64,000 bases of DNA, from contig JAZRMX010000019.1 in NCBI GenBank assembly GCA_045647885.1, positions 1 to 64,000 on the forward strand, given 5' to 3'. This document shows, in pieces, positions 43,021 to 50,837 of this stretch. Numbering within the stretch: position 1 is the stretch's first letter; each line of letters starts with the position of its first letter. The position numbers and the translations under genes were made by a program. The DNA is from HGM04593 sp045647885. Its GTDB lineage: Bacteria > Bacteroidota > Bacteroidia > Bacteroidales > Bacteroidaceae. A model generated the notes under the pieces. It saw nothing but the letters and a program-made list of their open reading frames with translations, did no database searches and was not told the origin of the DNA.

Positions 43021-44259
43021 TTATTCGGGAAGGGTACCGGTAGCAATTAAATAACAGATATTATATAGCATATATTCCTGATTGTTGCCAAGAGGAGGAA
43101 TAGGGTGGTATGCTTCTCCCTGAATCTCAAAGTCGGGCAGTGAGGGACTTGCTATCTCGCCCGCAGCATCATAGATATATGCAGTTGCGGGGTTAATCTC
43201 AAACGAATAAGGAGATGTAAACTTTTCTGTATAGAGATTCACGCATTCAGCAGCTTTGCCCACTGTCCACACATCGGATGTTCCGCGAAGAACCTGTATG
43301 CCTTTTATCATAGTTGTTGCAATTCCCTGTGTCTCTGCAGTGGTTATTATGTATAGCGGTTTGTCGCTTGCATTTGCTGTGCTTGCAGGTATTGTTATCG
43401 TTTCGCCATTTCCATTACCGGCATCGGTTACCAGCTCTTTTTGAAGCGAGCAGAAAACTTCTCCTTGCTTGTCGGCAGGGATGAATGCGGCAGCTATGGC
43501 TGCTGCATTGGGGAGGGAAAGGCTGCTGTTGTAGCGAAGGTCCAGAATGACGTTGTTTACCTCTTCTGCCAGGAGTGATGACAAGGCGTCGTTGAATAGC
43601 TCAATGTCCTCTGCGTTGTCGAAGCTGTTGAACAGGATGTAACCGCTCTTGCCGCTTGGTTCGTCTATTACGGTTACCACAGGAATTGACGTTTGTGTAA
43701 ATTCCATTGCTGCTGGCATATATATGTCGCCTCGTTCCTGCCAATAAAAGGCCGAAGTGGCATCGTCGTACTCAATTGAGCAGATTGACAATTCCAGACC
43801 ATCGCCGTTGTTCAGTTTGTTGGCCAAGCTTGTGGTAATTCTGTTGCCTTCTATTTCCGATATCCACATTCCACGTTCAAGGCCTGCTGATGCTGCAGCC
43901 GAACCGGGTTCGACATACTCTATGAGTGCATACATCTTTGAAGGCGATATTGCCAGCGGATCGCGAACCAGTTTATACTTGCAACCATAGCTTGCAGTTA
44001 CCTCCTCATCGCTGAAAAACGAGATGTTGTCGGAAGTATGAAGCAACTTCTTGAAAAATTGTTTTGGGGTGGAGAACAGTGTCTTCTGGTCCATTTCTCC
44101 AATAGCTCCCGACCAGAGATATACCTCTTTCATCTTAGAGTATATCCATTGATTCTCCTGGGTTGCGGTGTAGAACTCTTCGGAACGGTCATCGCCACAA
44201 CTGCACAGTAGTGTGGCAAGAAGTGATAGCACTAAAAGTATATTCTTATTCTGTTTCAT
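43021..44259 (-). CDS. S41-family peptidase-like lipoprotein, catalytic serine probably lost
   Basis: A 412-residue lipoprotein (Cys21 in LCSCGDD, with acidic residues after it). It has an N-terminal helical region, a PDZ domain at about 110-200 (EPGSAAASAGLERGMWISEIEG) and a tail-specific protease fold (SGYILFNSFDN, VILDLRYNSS). In active S41 enzymes the nucleophile lies in a TxxSASE-like segment; the matching segment here reads TTAETQGIATTMIKG, with Gly at the serine position. It is therefore probably a non-catalytic homologue. The ATG at 44259 gives the lipoprotein signal; an upstream in-frame codon would disrupt it. Monocistronic. Confidence 0.82.
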   Translation of the reverse strand: MKQNKNILLVLSLLATLLCSCGDDRSEEFYTATQENQWIYSKMKEVYLWSGAIGEMDQKTLFSTPKQFFKKLLHTSDNISFFSDEEVTASYGCKYKLVRDPLAISPSKMYALIEYVEPGSAAASAGLERGMWISEIEGNRITTSLANKLNNGDGLELSICSIEYDDATSAFYWQERGDIYMPAAMEFTQTSIPVVTVIDEPSGKSGYILFNSFDNAEDIELFNDALSSLLAEEVNNVILDLRYNSSLSLPNAAAIAAAFIPADKQGEVFCSLQKELVTDAGNGNGETITIPASTANASDKPLYIITTAETQGIATTMIKGIQVLRGTSDVWTVGKAAECVNLYTEKFTSPYSFEINPATAYIYDAAGEIASPSLPDFEIQGEAYHPIPPLGNNQEYMLYNICYLIATGTLPE

Positions 44260-44264
44260 ATGGG

Positions 44265-44272
44265 CAAATTTA
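44265..44272 (-). promoter_or_regulatory. -7 box abutting the S41-like start codon
   Basis: TAAATTTG on the minus strand fits TAnnTTTG, with ATTG (three of four bases) 20 bases further upstream. It ends only 5 bases before the ATG, so the transcript could be leaderless or nearly so. Confidence 0.4.
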
Positions 44273-44367
44273 CTCCTTATTAGTATCAAATGCAATGGTA
44301 GCTACCTCTTTTTTTATTCTTAACGTGCTTTTGGTGGACAAAAGAATAAAGGATAAGCAAAAAAACA

Positions 44368-44397
44368 AGAGGATACATCCTTGCGGATGCATCCTCT
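44368..44397 (-). terminator. Terminator of rpsP
   Basis: A 13-bp stem (AGAGGATGCATCC with one wobble, loop of 4) followed on the minus strand by a T-rich stretch lies 31 bases after the rpsP stop codon. Confidence 0.88.
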
Positions 44398-44427
44398 ATT
44401 CTTGAGCATTTACTGCCTGAAGGTGAA

Positions 44428-44952
44428 TTAAGCCTCTGCGGGAGCCTCTGTTGTCTCCTCAGCAGCTTCTGCGTTTGCTTTAGCAAGAGCCTCGGCAGCT
44501 TTCTTGTCTGCTACCTTCTTGGCAATAGCTGCGTTTACCTCTTTCTCAGCCTCCAAACGTGCTTTCTTAGCGTCACGTTTAGCCTGCTCTTCAGCGCTCT
44601 TGATACCGTTCAAAGTGTTAACCTTAGCTGCCTTCCAAGCGTCGAATTTAGCCTGAGCTGTAGCCTCGTCAAAAGCACCTTTCTTTACACCGCCCTGCAA
44701 GTGTTTCATCATATAAACACCCTCAGAAGAGAGAATGCTGCGAACAGTGTCGGTAGGAGTAGCACCGTTGTTTACCCACCACAAAGCTCTCTCGAAGTTG
44801 ATATCGATAGTAGCAGGGTTAGTGTTGGGGTTGTAGGTACCGATTTTCTCGGTGAACTTTCCATCACGTGGAGCTCTCGAATCTGCAATCACGATAGAGT
44901 AGAATGCGTAGTGTTTACGACCTCTTCTCTGTAGTCTGATTTTTGTTGCCAT
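44428..44952 (-). CDS. rpsP: 30S ribosomal protein S16 with long C-terminal extension
   Basis: A 174-residue protein. Residues 1-80 are the conserved S16 fold (KIRLQRRGRKHYAFYSIVIADSRAPRDGKFTEKIGTYNPNTNP). The remaining 90 residues are a charged, Ala/Lys/Glu-rich helical tail ending AEETTEAPAEA, typical of Bacteroidota S16, about twice the E. coli length. It is transcribed alone, without rimM or trmD neighbours. A promoter-like pair of boxes lies 60 bases upstream. Confidence 0.97.
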   Translation of the reverse strand: MATKIRLQRRGRKHYAFYSIVIADSRAPRDGKFTEKIGTYNPNTNPATIDINFERALWWVNNGATPTDTVRSILSSEGVYMMKHLQGGVKKGAFDEATAQAKFDAWKAAKVNTLNGIKSAEEQAKRDAKKARLEAEKEVNAAIAKKVADKKAAEALAKANAEAAEETTEAPAEA

Positions 44953-45011
44953 TTTTTAAATGTTTTTATTAGTTAAAGATTTGAGTTATCCGATATCTCG
45001 TATCGGCGGTG

Positions 45012-45043
45012 CAAAAGTACTGCTTTTTTGCTTAATAGACAAC
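45012..45043 (-). promoter_or_regulatory. Promoter of rpsP
   Basis: TACTTTTG on the minus strand (45012-45019) fits the -7 consensus; GTTG, three of four bases of the -33 box, lies 20 bases upstream (45040-45043). Confidence 0.6.
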
Positions 45044-45110
45044 TTTTTCGCCGATTTTGTGCTGCTGAAGGCGAGGTTTTCCCCGTCATATTCATCTTTC
45101 TTTGAAAAAT

Positions 45111-45893
45111 ATGAGTAAATTCGCGACAAATATTAAAAGTATACACTGTTTTATGATGGCTATCCTGTGGTTCCGTGTCTGGAACGCGCTCAATTATATC
45201 TATGGCTTCTTTCAATTCAAAAGCCGCCGGCGGTTACTCGCCTTGAAGGGGGCTTATGCCGGTAAAAGGTGCTTTGTGGTGGGGAACGGCCCAAGCCTGC
45301 GCACCGAAGATTTGCGTCTGTTACACGAGAGAGGGGAATATACTTTCGCCTGCAATTCTCTCATAAAGCTTTTCGATGAAATACCCTTTCGCCCCACTTT
45401 TTATCTGGCTCAGGACAACAAGATAATCCTTGACAACAAGGAAGATATAACACAGTACTGCGGTGCTAAATTCATAAAGGCACACTATGCCGGGCGTTAT
45501 CATATTAAAGGAGCAACCTATTATAGTATGCTCTTTCCGCAGAACCCAATAGGTTTTTCTTTCAACCTGCCGTGGGTTGTGTACAGCGGACAGACTGTAG
45601 CATACTCAATGATACAGTTCGCTGCATATATGGGCTTTACAGAGATTTACCTTATTGGTGTGGACTGTGATTATTCCCCCAACAACGAAAAGATAACTGC
45701 CGACAGTTATTTCGACAAGAGGCTGTTCAACAGTGGCCGTTCATATTCACCACCGGAAGTCGGTACAAATCTTTCGGCCTATGCACGGGCAAAACAGGTG
45801 TGCGATGGGAGAGGAATCAAGATCCTTAATGCTTCGCGTGGTGGCAAACTGGAGGTCTTTCCTAGAGTTGATTTCGACAAAATTGTTTCATAA
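45111..45893 (+). CDS. DUF115/MptE-like protein, probably glycan-associated
   Basis: A 260-residue protein. A short hydrophobic/aromatic N-terminal helix precedes AGKRCFVVGNGPSLRTEDLRLL, the nucleotide-binding segment of the DUF115 (6-hydroxymethylpterin pyrophosphokinase MptE-like) family; TEIYLIGVDCDYSP and LSAYARAKQVCDGRGIKILNAS follow. In bacteria such proteins are often linked to surface glycan or flagellin modification. No glycan cluster surrounds it here, so the substrate is open. The ATG at 45111 is used; an upstream TTG (45102) is unlikely. Confidence 0.78.
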   Translation: MSKFATNIKSIHCFMMAILWFRVWNALNYIYGFFQFKSRRRLLALKGAYAGKRCFVVGNGPSLRTEDLRLLHERGEYTFACNSLIKLFDEIPFRPTFYLAQDNKIILDNKEDITQYCGAKFIKAHYAGRYHIKGATYYSMLFPQNPIGFSFNLPWVVYSGQTVAYSMIQFAAYMGFTEIYLIGVDCDYSPNNEKITADSYFDKRLFNSGRSYSPPEVGTNLSAYARAKQVCDGRGIKILNASRGGKLEVFPRVDFDKIVS

Positions 45894-45931
45894 AAGTGAA
45901 GGAAGGTCGCTTTATACCTTCCTTCACTTTT
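45892..45931. terminator. Bidirectional terminator between DUF115 and TlpA genes
   Basis: A perfect 16-bp inverted repeat (AAAAGTGAAGGAAGGT and complement) with an 8-base loop overlaps the DUF115 stop codon and ends one base before the convergent tlpA-like stop. A/T tails on both sides make it usable in both directions. Confidence 0.88.
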
Positions 45932-45932
45932 A

Positions 45933-46490
45933 TTATTGTGCAAGTAAACTATCTATTTTTGCAACCAATCCCGAGAATTCCTCCTGATTGAACAGGCGTG
46001 TTAGCTTAACTATTTTGCCATCTTTGTCTATGAGAACATTGCGCGTGATTCCCGAATTGCGTTCGGCATAAGAGGCAAAGGCATTGGCTGCTGTGTCTAG
46101 AACCATAGGGTAGGTGGTACCAACTTGCGCCGTGTAGGCATCAACTGTTTCTTTTGTCTCCTCGCGATCCACGCCCACAAGCACAAAAGCCGGGTTCTCT
46201 TTATGTCGTTGCCATATCTCCTTTTCTATATGCGGCATCTCCCTGCGGCAGACTCCGCACCAGCTTGCGGTGAACTGCAACATAACCACTTTGCCACGTT
46301 GTTGCGAAAGGGTGAAGGTGTCGCCATTGGTGAGGGGCAGGGTGAAGTCGGGAGCAATATCGCCAACCTTTACAAGATATTGATTCTCGTATACAGGCTG
46401 TGGCACATTTGCTTCGGTTGTGCTTTCTGTGCTTTTCTTATTGCCGCAAGCAACAAGAAGTGGAAGAAGGAAGAATAGAATCTTTTTCAT
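45933..46490 (-). CDS. TlpA-like thiol-disulfide lipoprotein
   Basis: A 185-residue periplasmic thioredoxin-fold protein, lipid-anchored at Cys15 (LVAC). The redox pair Cys78/Cys81 is in TASWCGVCRREMPHIE. The segment VGDIAPDFTLPLTNGDTFTLSQQRGKVVMLQF is the AhpC-TSA/TlpA start. It probably reduces disulfides in envelope proteins. The dihydrouridine synthase gene ends 4 bases upstream on the same strand, so the two may be cotranscribed. Confidence 0.93.
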   Translation of the reverse strand: MKKILFFLLPLLVACGNKKSTESTTEANVPQPVYENQYLVKVGDIAPDFTLPLTNGDTFTLSQQRGKVVMLQFTASWCGVCRREMPHIEKEIWQRHKENPAFVLVGVDREETKETVDAYTAQVGTTYPMVLDTAANAFASYAERNSGITRNVLIDKDGKIVKLTRLFNQEEFSGLVAKIDSLLAQ

Positions 46491-46493
46491 TGG

Positions 46494-47435
46494 TTAAAAT
46501 TGTTTTTTATATTCTGAAAGTACAGTGTTTACTGCTGCAATATATTTCTCGGTGGTTGTCGCTTTGAGAATAGCCTTGCGATGACGCTTTTCAATCTCGG
46601 GCAAAAGATACTCCCAATAGGGCTTTAATTTACTCAATAATTGTGTGTTGCCTTGCAGACGGGAATTCATTGTGTGAAGGAATTTATCGTGCATAGTCTG
46701 CACAAGCGAATAAAGTTCGTTGTGCGGCAGGGGAGTGCCACGATGATATTCGCACCCTAATGCAGGGTTGGCTAGAAGCCCACGACCTATCATAACTCCC
46801 AGTAAACGTGGAAATTGCGCCTCAATGGCTCTAATGTCGTCAAAGTTTGTTATGTCACCGTTGTATATCAATGGGTGGTGGCACTTTTCGTAAAAATCGG
46901 CAAAGGCATCACGGTCGGCCGGTTGCTTGTATTGCTCGCGTCCCAAACGTGGGTGCATTGTTATATGTAATAGTGGTGCAGCATTCAATATATCAATAAG
47001 AGCTTTCCATTCGTCTTTATTCTCCCAACCAAGACGCATCTTTACTGAAAAGGATACTTCCGGATACTTCTTTGTCTCCTCCATAAGTGCAGCAACCATC
47101 TCCGGAAAGGGCAATATTCCTGCTCCGTGTTTTTTCCTTGCTTGCAAAGGGAATGAGCAACCCATATTTATGTCAATCTCCCTGTATCCTTCATTTTGCA
47201 AAAGTTGCACAAGAGGCTGCATCTCTTCGGGTGTTGCTGCGATGATTTGCGGAACGACATTGTTAGGTATGTTATTTTTGCGCTCTATATCACGAATATC
47301 CTTGTTACGTATCTCACCGTGTTCGTAACGGATGAACGGTGTGAAGTATTTATCAATGCCGCCGAATATTTCGTTATGCAGGTTACGCCACACAGCTTCG
47401 GTAAATCCTTGCAAGGGTGCTGAATATATTTTCAT
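46494..47435 (-). CDS. tRNA-dihydrouridine synthase family protein
   Basis: A 313-residue FMN enzyme of the Dus family. It opens MKIYSAPLQGFTEAVWRNLH, has the catalytic cysteine in INMGCSFPLQARKKHGAGI, and phosphate-binding VMIGRGLLANP near the C-terminus. It reduces uridines in tRNA D loops. The ATG at 47435 is chosen because relatives begin at this point; a longer frame upstream would run through the promoter and the dif-like site. It heads the small dus-tlpA transcript nearest to the replichore boundary. Confidence 0.92.
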   Translation of the reverse strand: MKIYSAPLQGFTEAVWRNLHNEIFGGIDKYFTPFIRYEHGEIRNKDIRDIERKNNIPNNVVPQIIAATPEEMQPLVQLLQNEGYREIDINMGCSFPLQARKKHGAGILPFPEMVAALMEETKKYPEVSFSVKMRLGWENKDEWKALIDILNAAPLLHITMHPRLGREQYKQPADRDAFADFYEKCHHPLIYNGDITNFDDIRAIEAQFPRLLGVMIGRGLLANPALGCEYHRGTPLPHNELYSLVQTMHDKFLHTMNSRLQGNTQLLSKLKPYWEYLLPEIEKRHRKAILKATTTEKYIAAVNTVLSEYKKQF

Positions 47436-47459
47436 TTCTTTTCTTTCCGCATTTATTCG

Positions 47460-47467
47460 CAAAAGTA
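47460..47467 (-). promoter_or_regulatory. -7 box of the dus gene
   Basis: TACTTTTG on the minus strand fits TAnnTTTG and lies 25 bases before the ATG; no clear -33 box is seen. Confidence 0.5.
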
Positions 47468-47534
47468 ATATTTCTCCTATGAAAATCCGAGAATTCCATA
47501 TAAAATAGAGAGTGATTGCAATTTTAAAAATGAT

Positions 47535-47562
47535 ATTAAACATAATGTTTATTATCCACGAA
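47535..47562 (-). other. dif: Probable XerCD recombination site dif
   Basis: On the minus strand the 28 bases read as an 11-base arm TTCGTGGATAA, a 6-base spacer TAAACA, and an 11-base arm TTATGTTTAAT. The second arm differs from the E. coli XerD arm TTATGTTAAAT at one base; the first shares the inner ATAA of the XerC arm and is less conserved, as in other phyla. The site is intergenic and lies at the point where GC skew and gene orientation switch, as expected for a dif site at the chromosome terminus. Similarity is judged by eye. Confidence 0.72.
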
Positions 47563-47626
47563 TAGTGGCGTAAATTACAGAATAAGGTTTTGAAGCATTT
47601 TCTATTAAATAATAAGGATTTTTTTA

Positions 47627-47634
47627 TACATTTG
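47627..47634 (+). promoter_or_regulatory. -7 box of the aminotransferase gene
   Basis: TACATTTG fits TAnnTTTG and ends 26 bases before the ATG; no -33 TTTG at the usual distance. Confidence 0.5.
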
Positions 47635-47660
47635 CAGCCAAACATTTTTTAAGAACATTT

Positions 47661-48866
47661 ATGCCAGAAATATCGGAAAGAGCCATACTAATGCCGTCGT
47701 CACCAATCAGGAAATTGGCACCTTTTGCAAATGCTGCAAAAGAACGTGGCATCAAAGTATACCATCTTAATATTGGACAGCCCGACCTTGATTCTCCCGA
47801 GGTTGCCATTGAAGCTATAAAGAAGATTGATCGCAAGATTCTTGAATATAGCCCCAGTGACGGTTTCTTGTCCTTGCGCGAAAAGCTTGTCGGTTATTAC
47901 GACCAGTACCAGATTAAACTCAAACCCGACGATATAATTGTCACTTCCGGAGGTTCCGAGGCTGTGCTGTTTGCGTTTATGTCGTGCTTGAACCCCGGTG
48001 ACGAAATTATTGTTCCCGAGCCCGCTTATGCCAATTATATGGCCTTTGCCATTTCGGCCGGCGCTGTAATACGCCCCATACGCTCAACAATTGAGGATTC
48101 TTTCGCATTGCCTCCTATGGAGCGTTTCGAGGAACTTATTAACGAGCGTACACGTGGTATTCTCATCTGTAACCCCAATAACCCGACGGGATATCTTTAC
48201 ACACGCAGCGAGATGAACCGTATACGCGACCTTGTAAAGAAGCACAACCTGTTCCTTTTCTCCGACGAGGTTTATCGCGAATTTATCTATACCGGTTCGC
48301 CTTACATTTCGGCTTGCCACCTCGAGGGTATTGAAGAAAACGTTGTTCTTATTGATTCTGTATCAAAGCGTTACTCGGAGTGCGGTTTGCGTATTGGTGC
48401 TCTTATAACCAAGAATAAGACTCTGCGTCAGGCTGTTATGAAGTTCTGCCAGGCACGTTTGAGCCCTCCCCTGCTTGGTCAGATTGCCGCAGAAGCTTCG
48501 CTCGATGCGCCTCGCTCTTATGCTATAAATACTTATGAGAAGTATATTGAGCGTCGCAACTGCCTTATCGATGAATTGAATAAATTGCCCGGAGTCTACT
48601 CCCCTATTCCTATGGGTGCATTCTACACTGTTGCTCGCCTTCCCATTGACGACAGTGACAAGTTCTGTGAATGGTGCTTGACCGACTTCTCTTACGAGGG
48701 AGAGACCATTATGATGGCACCGGCATCGGGTTTCTATTCCGATGAGGGTTACGGCAAAAACGAGGTGCGTATTGCCTATGCAATTGACAAGGCCGACCTT
48801 AAACGCGCCATATTCATTTTGGGTAAAGCGCTTGAGCAATATCCCGGCCGGGTTGATATTAAATAA
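47661..48866 (+). CDS. PLP-dependent aminotransferase (aspartate aminotransferase-like)
   Basis: A 401-residue class I/II aminotransferase. HLNIGQPDLDSPEVAIEAI, then CNPNNPTGYLYTRSEM, FSDEVYREFIY and SVSKRYSECGLRIGAL, with the Schiff-base lysine, give the family. Beyond amino acid specificity of the aspartate/aromatic type nothing can be inferred. It shares no close segment with the aminotransferase at 10549 beyond family motifs. It lies alone just to the right of the dif-like site and ends at the third copy of the bipartite hairpin element. Confidence 0.92.
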   Translation: MPEISERAILMPSSPIRKLAPFANAAKERGIKVYHLNIGQPDLDSPEVAIEAIKKIDRKILEYSPSDGFLSLREKLVGYYDQYQIKLKPDDIIVTSGGSEAVLFAFMSCLNPGDEIIVPEPAYANYMAFAISAGAVIRPIRSTIEDSFALPPMERFEELINERTRGILICNPNNPTGYLYTRSEMNRIRDLVKKHNLFLFSDEVYREFIYTGSPYISACHLEGIEENVVLIDSVSKRYSECGLRIGALITKNKTLRQAVMKFCQARLSPPLLGQIAAEASLDAPRSYAINTYEKYIERRNCLIDELNKLPGVYSPIPMGAFYTVARLPIDDSDKFCEWCLTDFSYEGETIMMAPASGFYSDEGYGKNEVRIAYAIDKADLKRAIFILGKALEQYPGRVDIK

Positions 48867-48894
48867 ATTACGAAGTTTATTATACAGAATAAGG

Positions 48895-48966
48895 TTGACT
48901 AAAAGACTCTTTTTTATTCAATCCCAAACAATGAATATGACTCAAAAGTTTTGAGTCATATTCATT
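48895..48966 (+). terminator. Bipartite hairpin element, copy 3
   Basis: The first hairpin TTGACTAAAA/TTTTATTCAA (one mismatch, 48895-48920) is joined by a CCCAAAC segment to a perfect 37-base palindrome centred on one G (48930-48966; core TATGACTCAAAA), then a T-rich run. It lies between the aminotransferase stop and the galE terminator. Confidence 0.78.
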
Positions 48967-48996
48967 TTCTTTTGCATTTCCATATATATAAAAAAA

Positions 48997-49022
48997 TAAG
49001 AGACTGCAAAAGCAGCCTCTTA
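48997..49022 (-). terminator. Terminator of galE
   Basis: On the minus strand ATAAGAGGCTGC pairs with GCAGTCTCTTAT (one G-U pair) around TTTT, followed by a T-rich run, 23 bases after the galE stop codon. Confidence 0.85.
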
Positions 49023-49045
49023 TATAAATATAAGGAATGGAGTTC

Positions 49046-50062
49046 TTACTCCTCAAAGCCGTTGGGGTTATTCTTCTGCCAGTTCCAGCTGTCGCGGCAC
49101 ATCTCCTCGATACCGAACTGAGCTTTCCAACCAAGCTCTGCTTCAGCCTTTGCAGGGTTACAGTAGCAAGTTGCGATATCACCCGGGCGACGGGGCTTGA
49201 TAGCATAAGGAACGGGAACGCCGTTAGCCTTCTCAAATGCCTTAACAACGTCGAGTACTGAATAACCGTGACCTGTACCAATGTTGTAGATGGCAATACC
49301 TTTCTTCTCTACGATAGCCTTCAAAGCTGCAACGTGAGCGCGAGCAAGGTCAACAACGTGGATGTAGTCGCGTACACCTGTACCGTCGTGTGTGTCGTAG
49401 TCGTCACCGAATACACCGAGCTCTGCACGTTTACCAACAGCTGTCTGTGTGATATAAGGCATCAAGTTGTTGGGGATACCGTTGGGGTTCTCACCAATTG
49501 TACCGCTCTTGTGAGCACCAATGGGGTTAAAGTAGCGGAGAAGAACGATGTTCCACTCGTTGTCGGCTTTCTGAATATCCATGAGAACCTCCTCGAGCAT
49601 AGATTTTGTCTGTCCGTAGGGGTTTGTGCAGTGACCTTTGGGGCACTCCTCTGTGATGGGGATGATTGCAGGGTCGCCATAAACGGTTGCGCTTGAAGAG
49701 AAGATCATATTCTTGCAGCCGTTCTTACGCATAACATCGGCAAGTACAAATGTACCGTTCATATTGTTCTCGTAGTACTCAAGGGGCTTTGCACAGCTCT
49801 CACCCACAGCCTTCAAGCCAGCGAAGTGGATACAAGCATCGAACTTGTGCTCATCAAACACTTTCTGCAAGCCTTCGCGGTCGCGGATGTCAACCTTGTA
49901 GAAAGGAACATCCTTGCCAATAATTTTGGCTACGCGTTTCAAAGAGATGGGAGATGAGTTGTCCAGGTTGTCAACAACTACTGCCTCGTGACCAGCTTCA
50001 GTGAGCTCAATCAAAGTGTGGCTTCCGATGAAGCCGGCACCACCTGTCAATAGAATTTTCAT
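49046..50062 (-). CDS. galE: UDP-glucose 4-epimerase
   Basis: A 338-residue short-chain dehydrogenase of the GalE type. NAD binding uses GGAGFIGS at 7-14; the catalytic Ser124 in SSSATVYG and Tyr149/Lys153 in NPYGQTKS complete the triad. LRYFNPIGAHKSGTIGE is the family sugar-binding segment. It interconverts UDP-glucose and UDP-galactose for galactose use and glycan synthesis. It has its own two-box promoter and terminator. Confidence 0.96.
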   Translation of the reverse strand: MKILLTGGAGFIGSHTLIELTEAGHEAVVVDNLDNSSPISLKRVAKIIGKDVPFYKVDIRDREGLQKVFDEHKFDACIHFAGLKAVGESCAKPLEYYENNMNGTFVLADVMRKNGCKNMIFSSSATVYGDPAIIPITEECPKGHCTNPYGQTKSMLEEVLMDIQKADNEWNIVLLRYFNPIGAHKSGTIGENPNGIPNNLMPYITQTAVGKRAELGVFGDDYDTHDGTGVRDYIHVVDLARAHVAALKAIVEKKGIAIYNIGTGHGYSVLDVVKAFEKANGVPVPYAIKPRRPGDIATCYCNPAKAEAELGWKAQFGIEEMCRDSWNWQKNNPNGFEE

Positions 50063-50139
50063 TTTGTTTGAATTTATAAGTTGATAAGTTTTTATTCAAA
50101 TCTTCTGGCTCGACAAGAGCATTCAATGCCTTATCGTTA

Positions 50140-50170
50140 CAAAATTAAATATTCTTTTTAAAAATTCAAA
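50140..50170 (-). promoter_or_regulatory. Promoter of galE (TTTG-N19-TAnnTTTG)
   Basis: On the minus strand TTTG (50167-50170) precedes TAATTTTG (50140-50147) by 19 bases. The galE leader is about 75 bases. Confidence 0.75.
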
Positions 50171-50204
50171 TTCTTAACCTTTTTTTTGCGCTTATACCCG
50201 GGTT

Positions 50205-50825
50205 TTATTGCCCGTTGTCAATCTTCAGATGCTTGATACGTGAGATTATTGCGCCGCGTTTGCGCTGGAAGTGGTCGGCAATTTCGTCATACGACAGCTG
50301 TTCAGCCACAAAGTCGCGCAATGCCGCATCTTCGGCCTCTTCCCAAGGTTTGTAGGCATTCGGATATTCAGCCTTAGCCGCCTCCTGTGAATACAAAGGT
50401 TCGTCATTCAGTTTTTTGTAAGCCTTGAGGTAACGTTTCAGTCGCTTCACATCCTTGTCCGAGAGATAAGGCAAACGGGTTATATCCATATTGTCCTTCA
50501 GGTCGTGGAGTTTTACGGCTGTAGCAAGAGGGTTCTTCTTTATTCTCGCAATGAATTTGTCATAGGGTTCCTCGGGCGACAGTTTGGTTATGCAACGAAG
50601 GGCTGCAATGATGTGGGGAGGAAACCCTTCGGCCGATAGTGCATCAAATGTCCAGTCGCTGTCCTCCACTACATCGTGTAGCACACCCAGTATCTTTTCG
50701 TCTATGGTGGCACCGGCCTCCATTACACGAAGGGGATGCTCAATATAGGGAGCACCGGCTTTGTCGGTCTGCTCCTTGTGTGCTCCAATTGCAATATCTA
50801 TAGCTTTCTGTAAAAGGTTGTTCAT
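50205..50825 (-). CDS. RelA/SpoT-type HD hydrolase fused to a Myb/SANT-like domain
   Basis: A 206-residue protein. Residues 1-140 follow the HD hydrolase half of RelA/SpoT or MESH1 proteins: AGAPYIEHPLRVM (His30), LHDVVEDSDWT (His50-Asp51, Glu54-Asp55) and KLHDLKDNMD (Asp108, Asn112 at RSH spacing), so it may hydrolyse (p)ppGpp. There is no synthetase domain. Residues about 157-203 (KPWEEAEDAALRDFV, then YDEIADHFQRKRGAIISRIKHL) are a Myb/SANT-like helical domain found at the end of some helicases and regulators. It is the last gene of a probable four-gene operon. Activity and the role of the tail are inferred. Confidence 0.82.
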   Translation of the reverse strand: MNNLLQKAIDIAIGAHKEQTDKAGAPYIEHPLRVMEAGATIDEKILGVLHDVVEDSDWTFDALSAEGFPPHIIAALRCITKLSPEEPYDKFIARIKKNPLATAVKLHDLKDNMDITRLPYLSDKDVKRLKRYLKAYKKLNDEPLYSQEAAKAEYPNAYKPWEEAEDAALRDFVAEQLSYDEIADHFQRKRGAIISRIKHLKIDNGQ

Positions 50826-50837
50826 AAGTAAATATAA

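Noticed and set aside
44428..44700. Possible frameshift or fusion in rpsP because of its length
   Set aside because: Long charged C-terminal tails are normal for S16 in this phylum.
47436..47645. Upstream extension of the dus gene to a 383-residue protein
   Set aside because: The extra 70 residues are unlike Dus, and the region holds a -7 box and the dif-like site.
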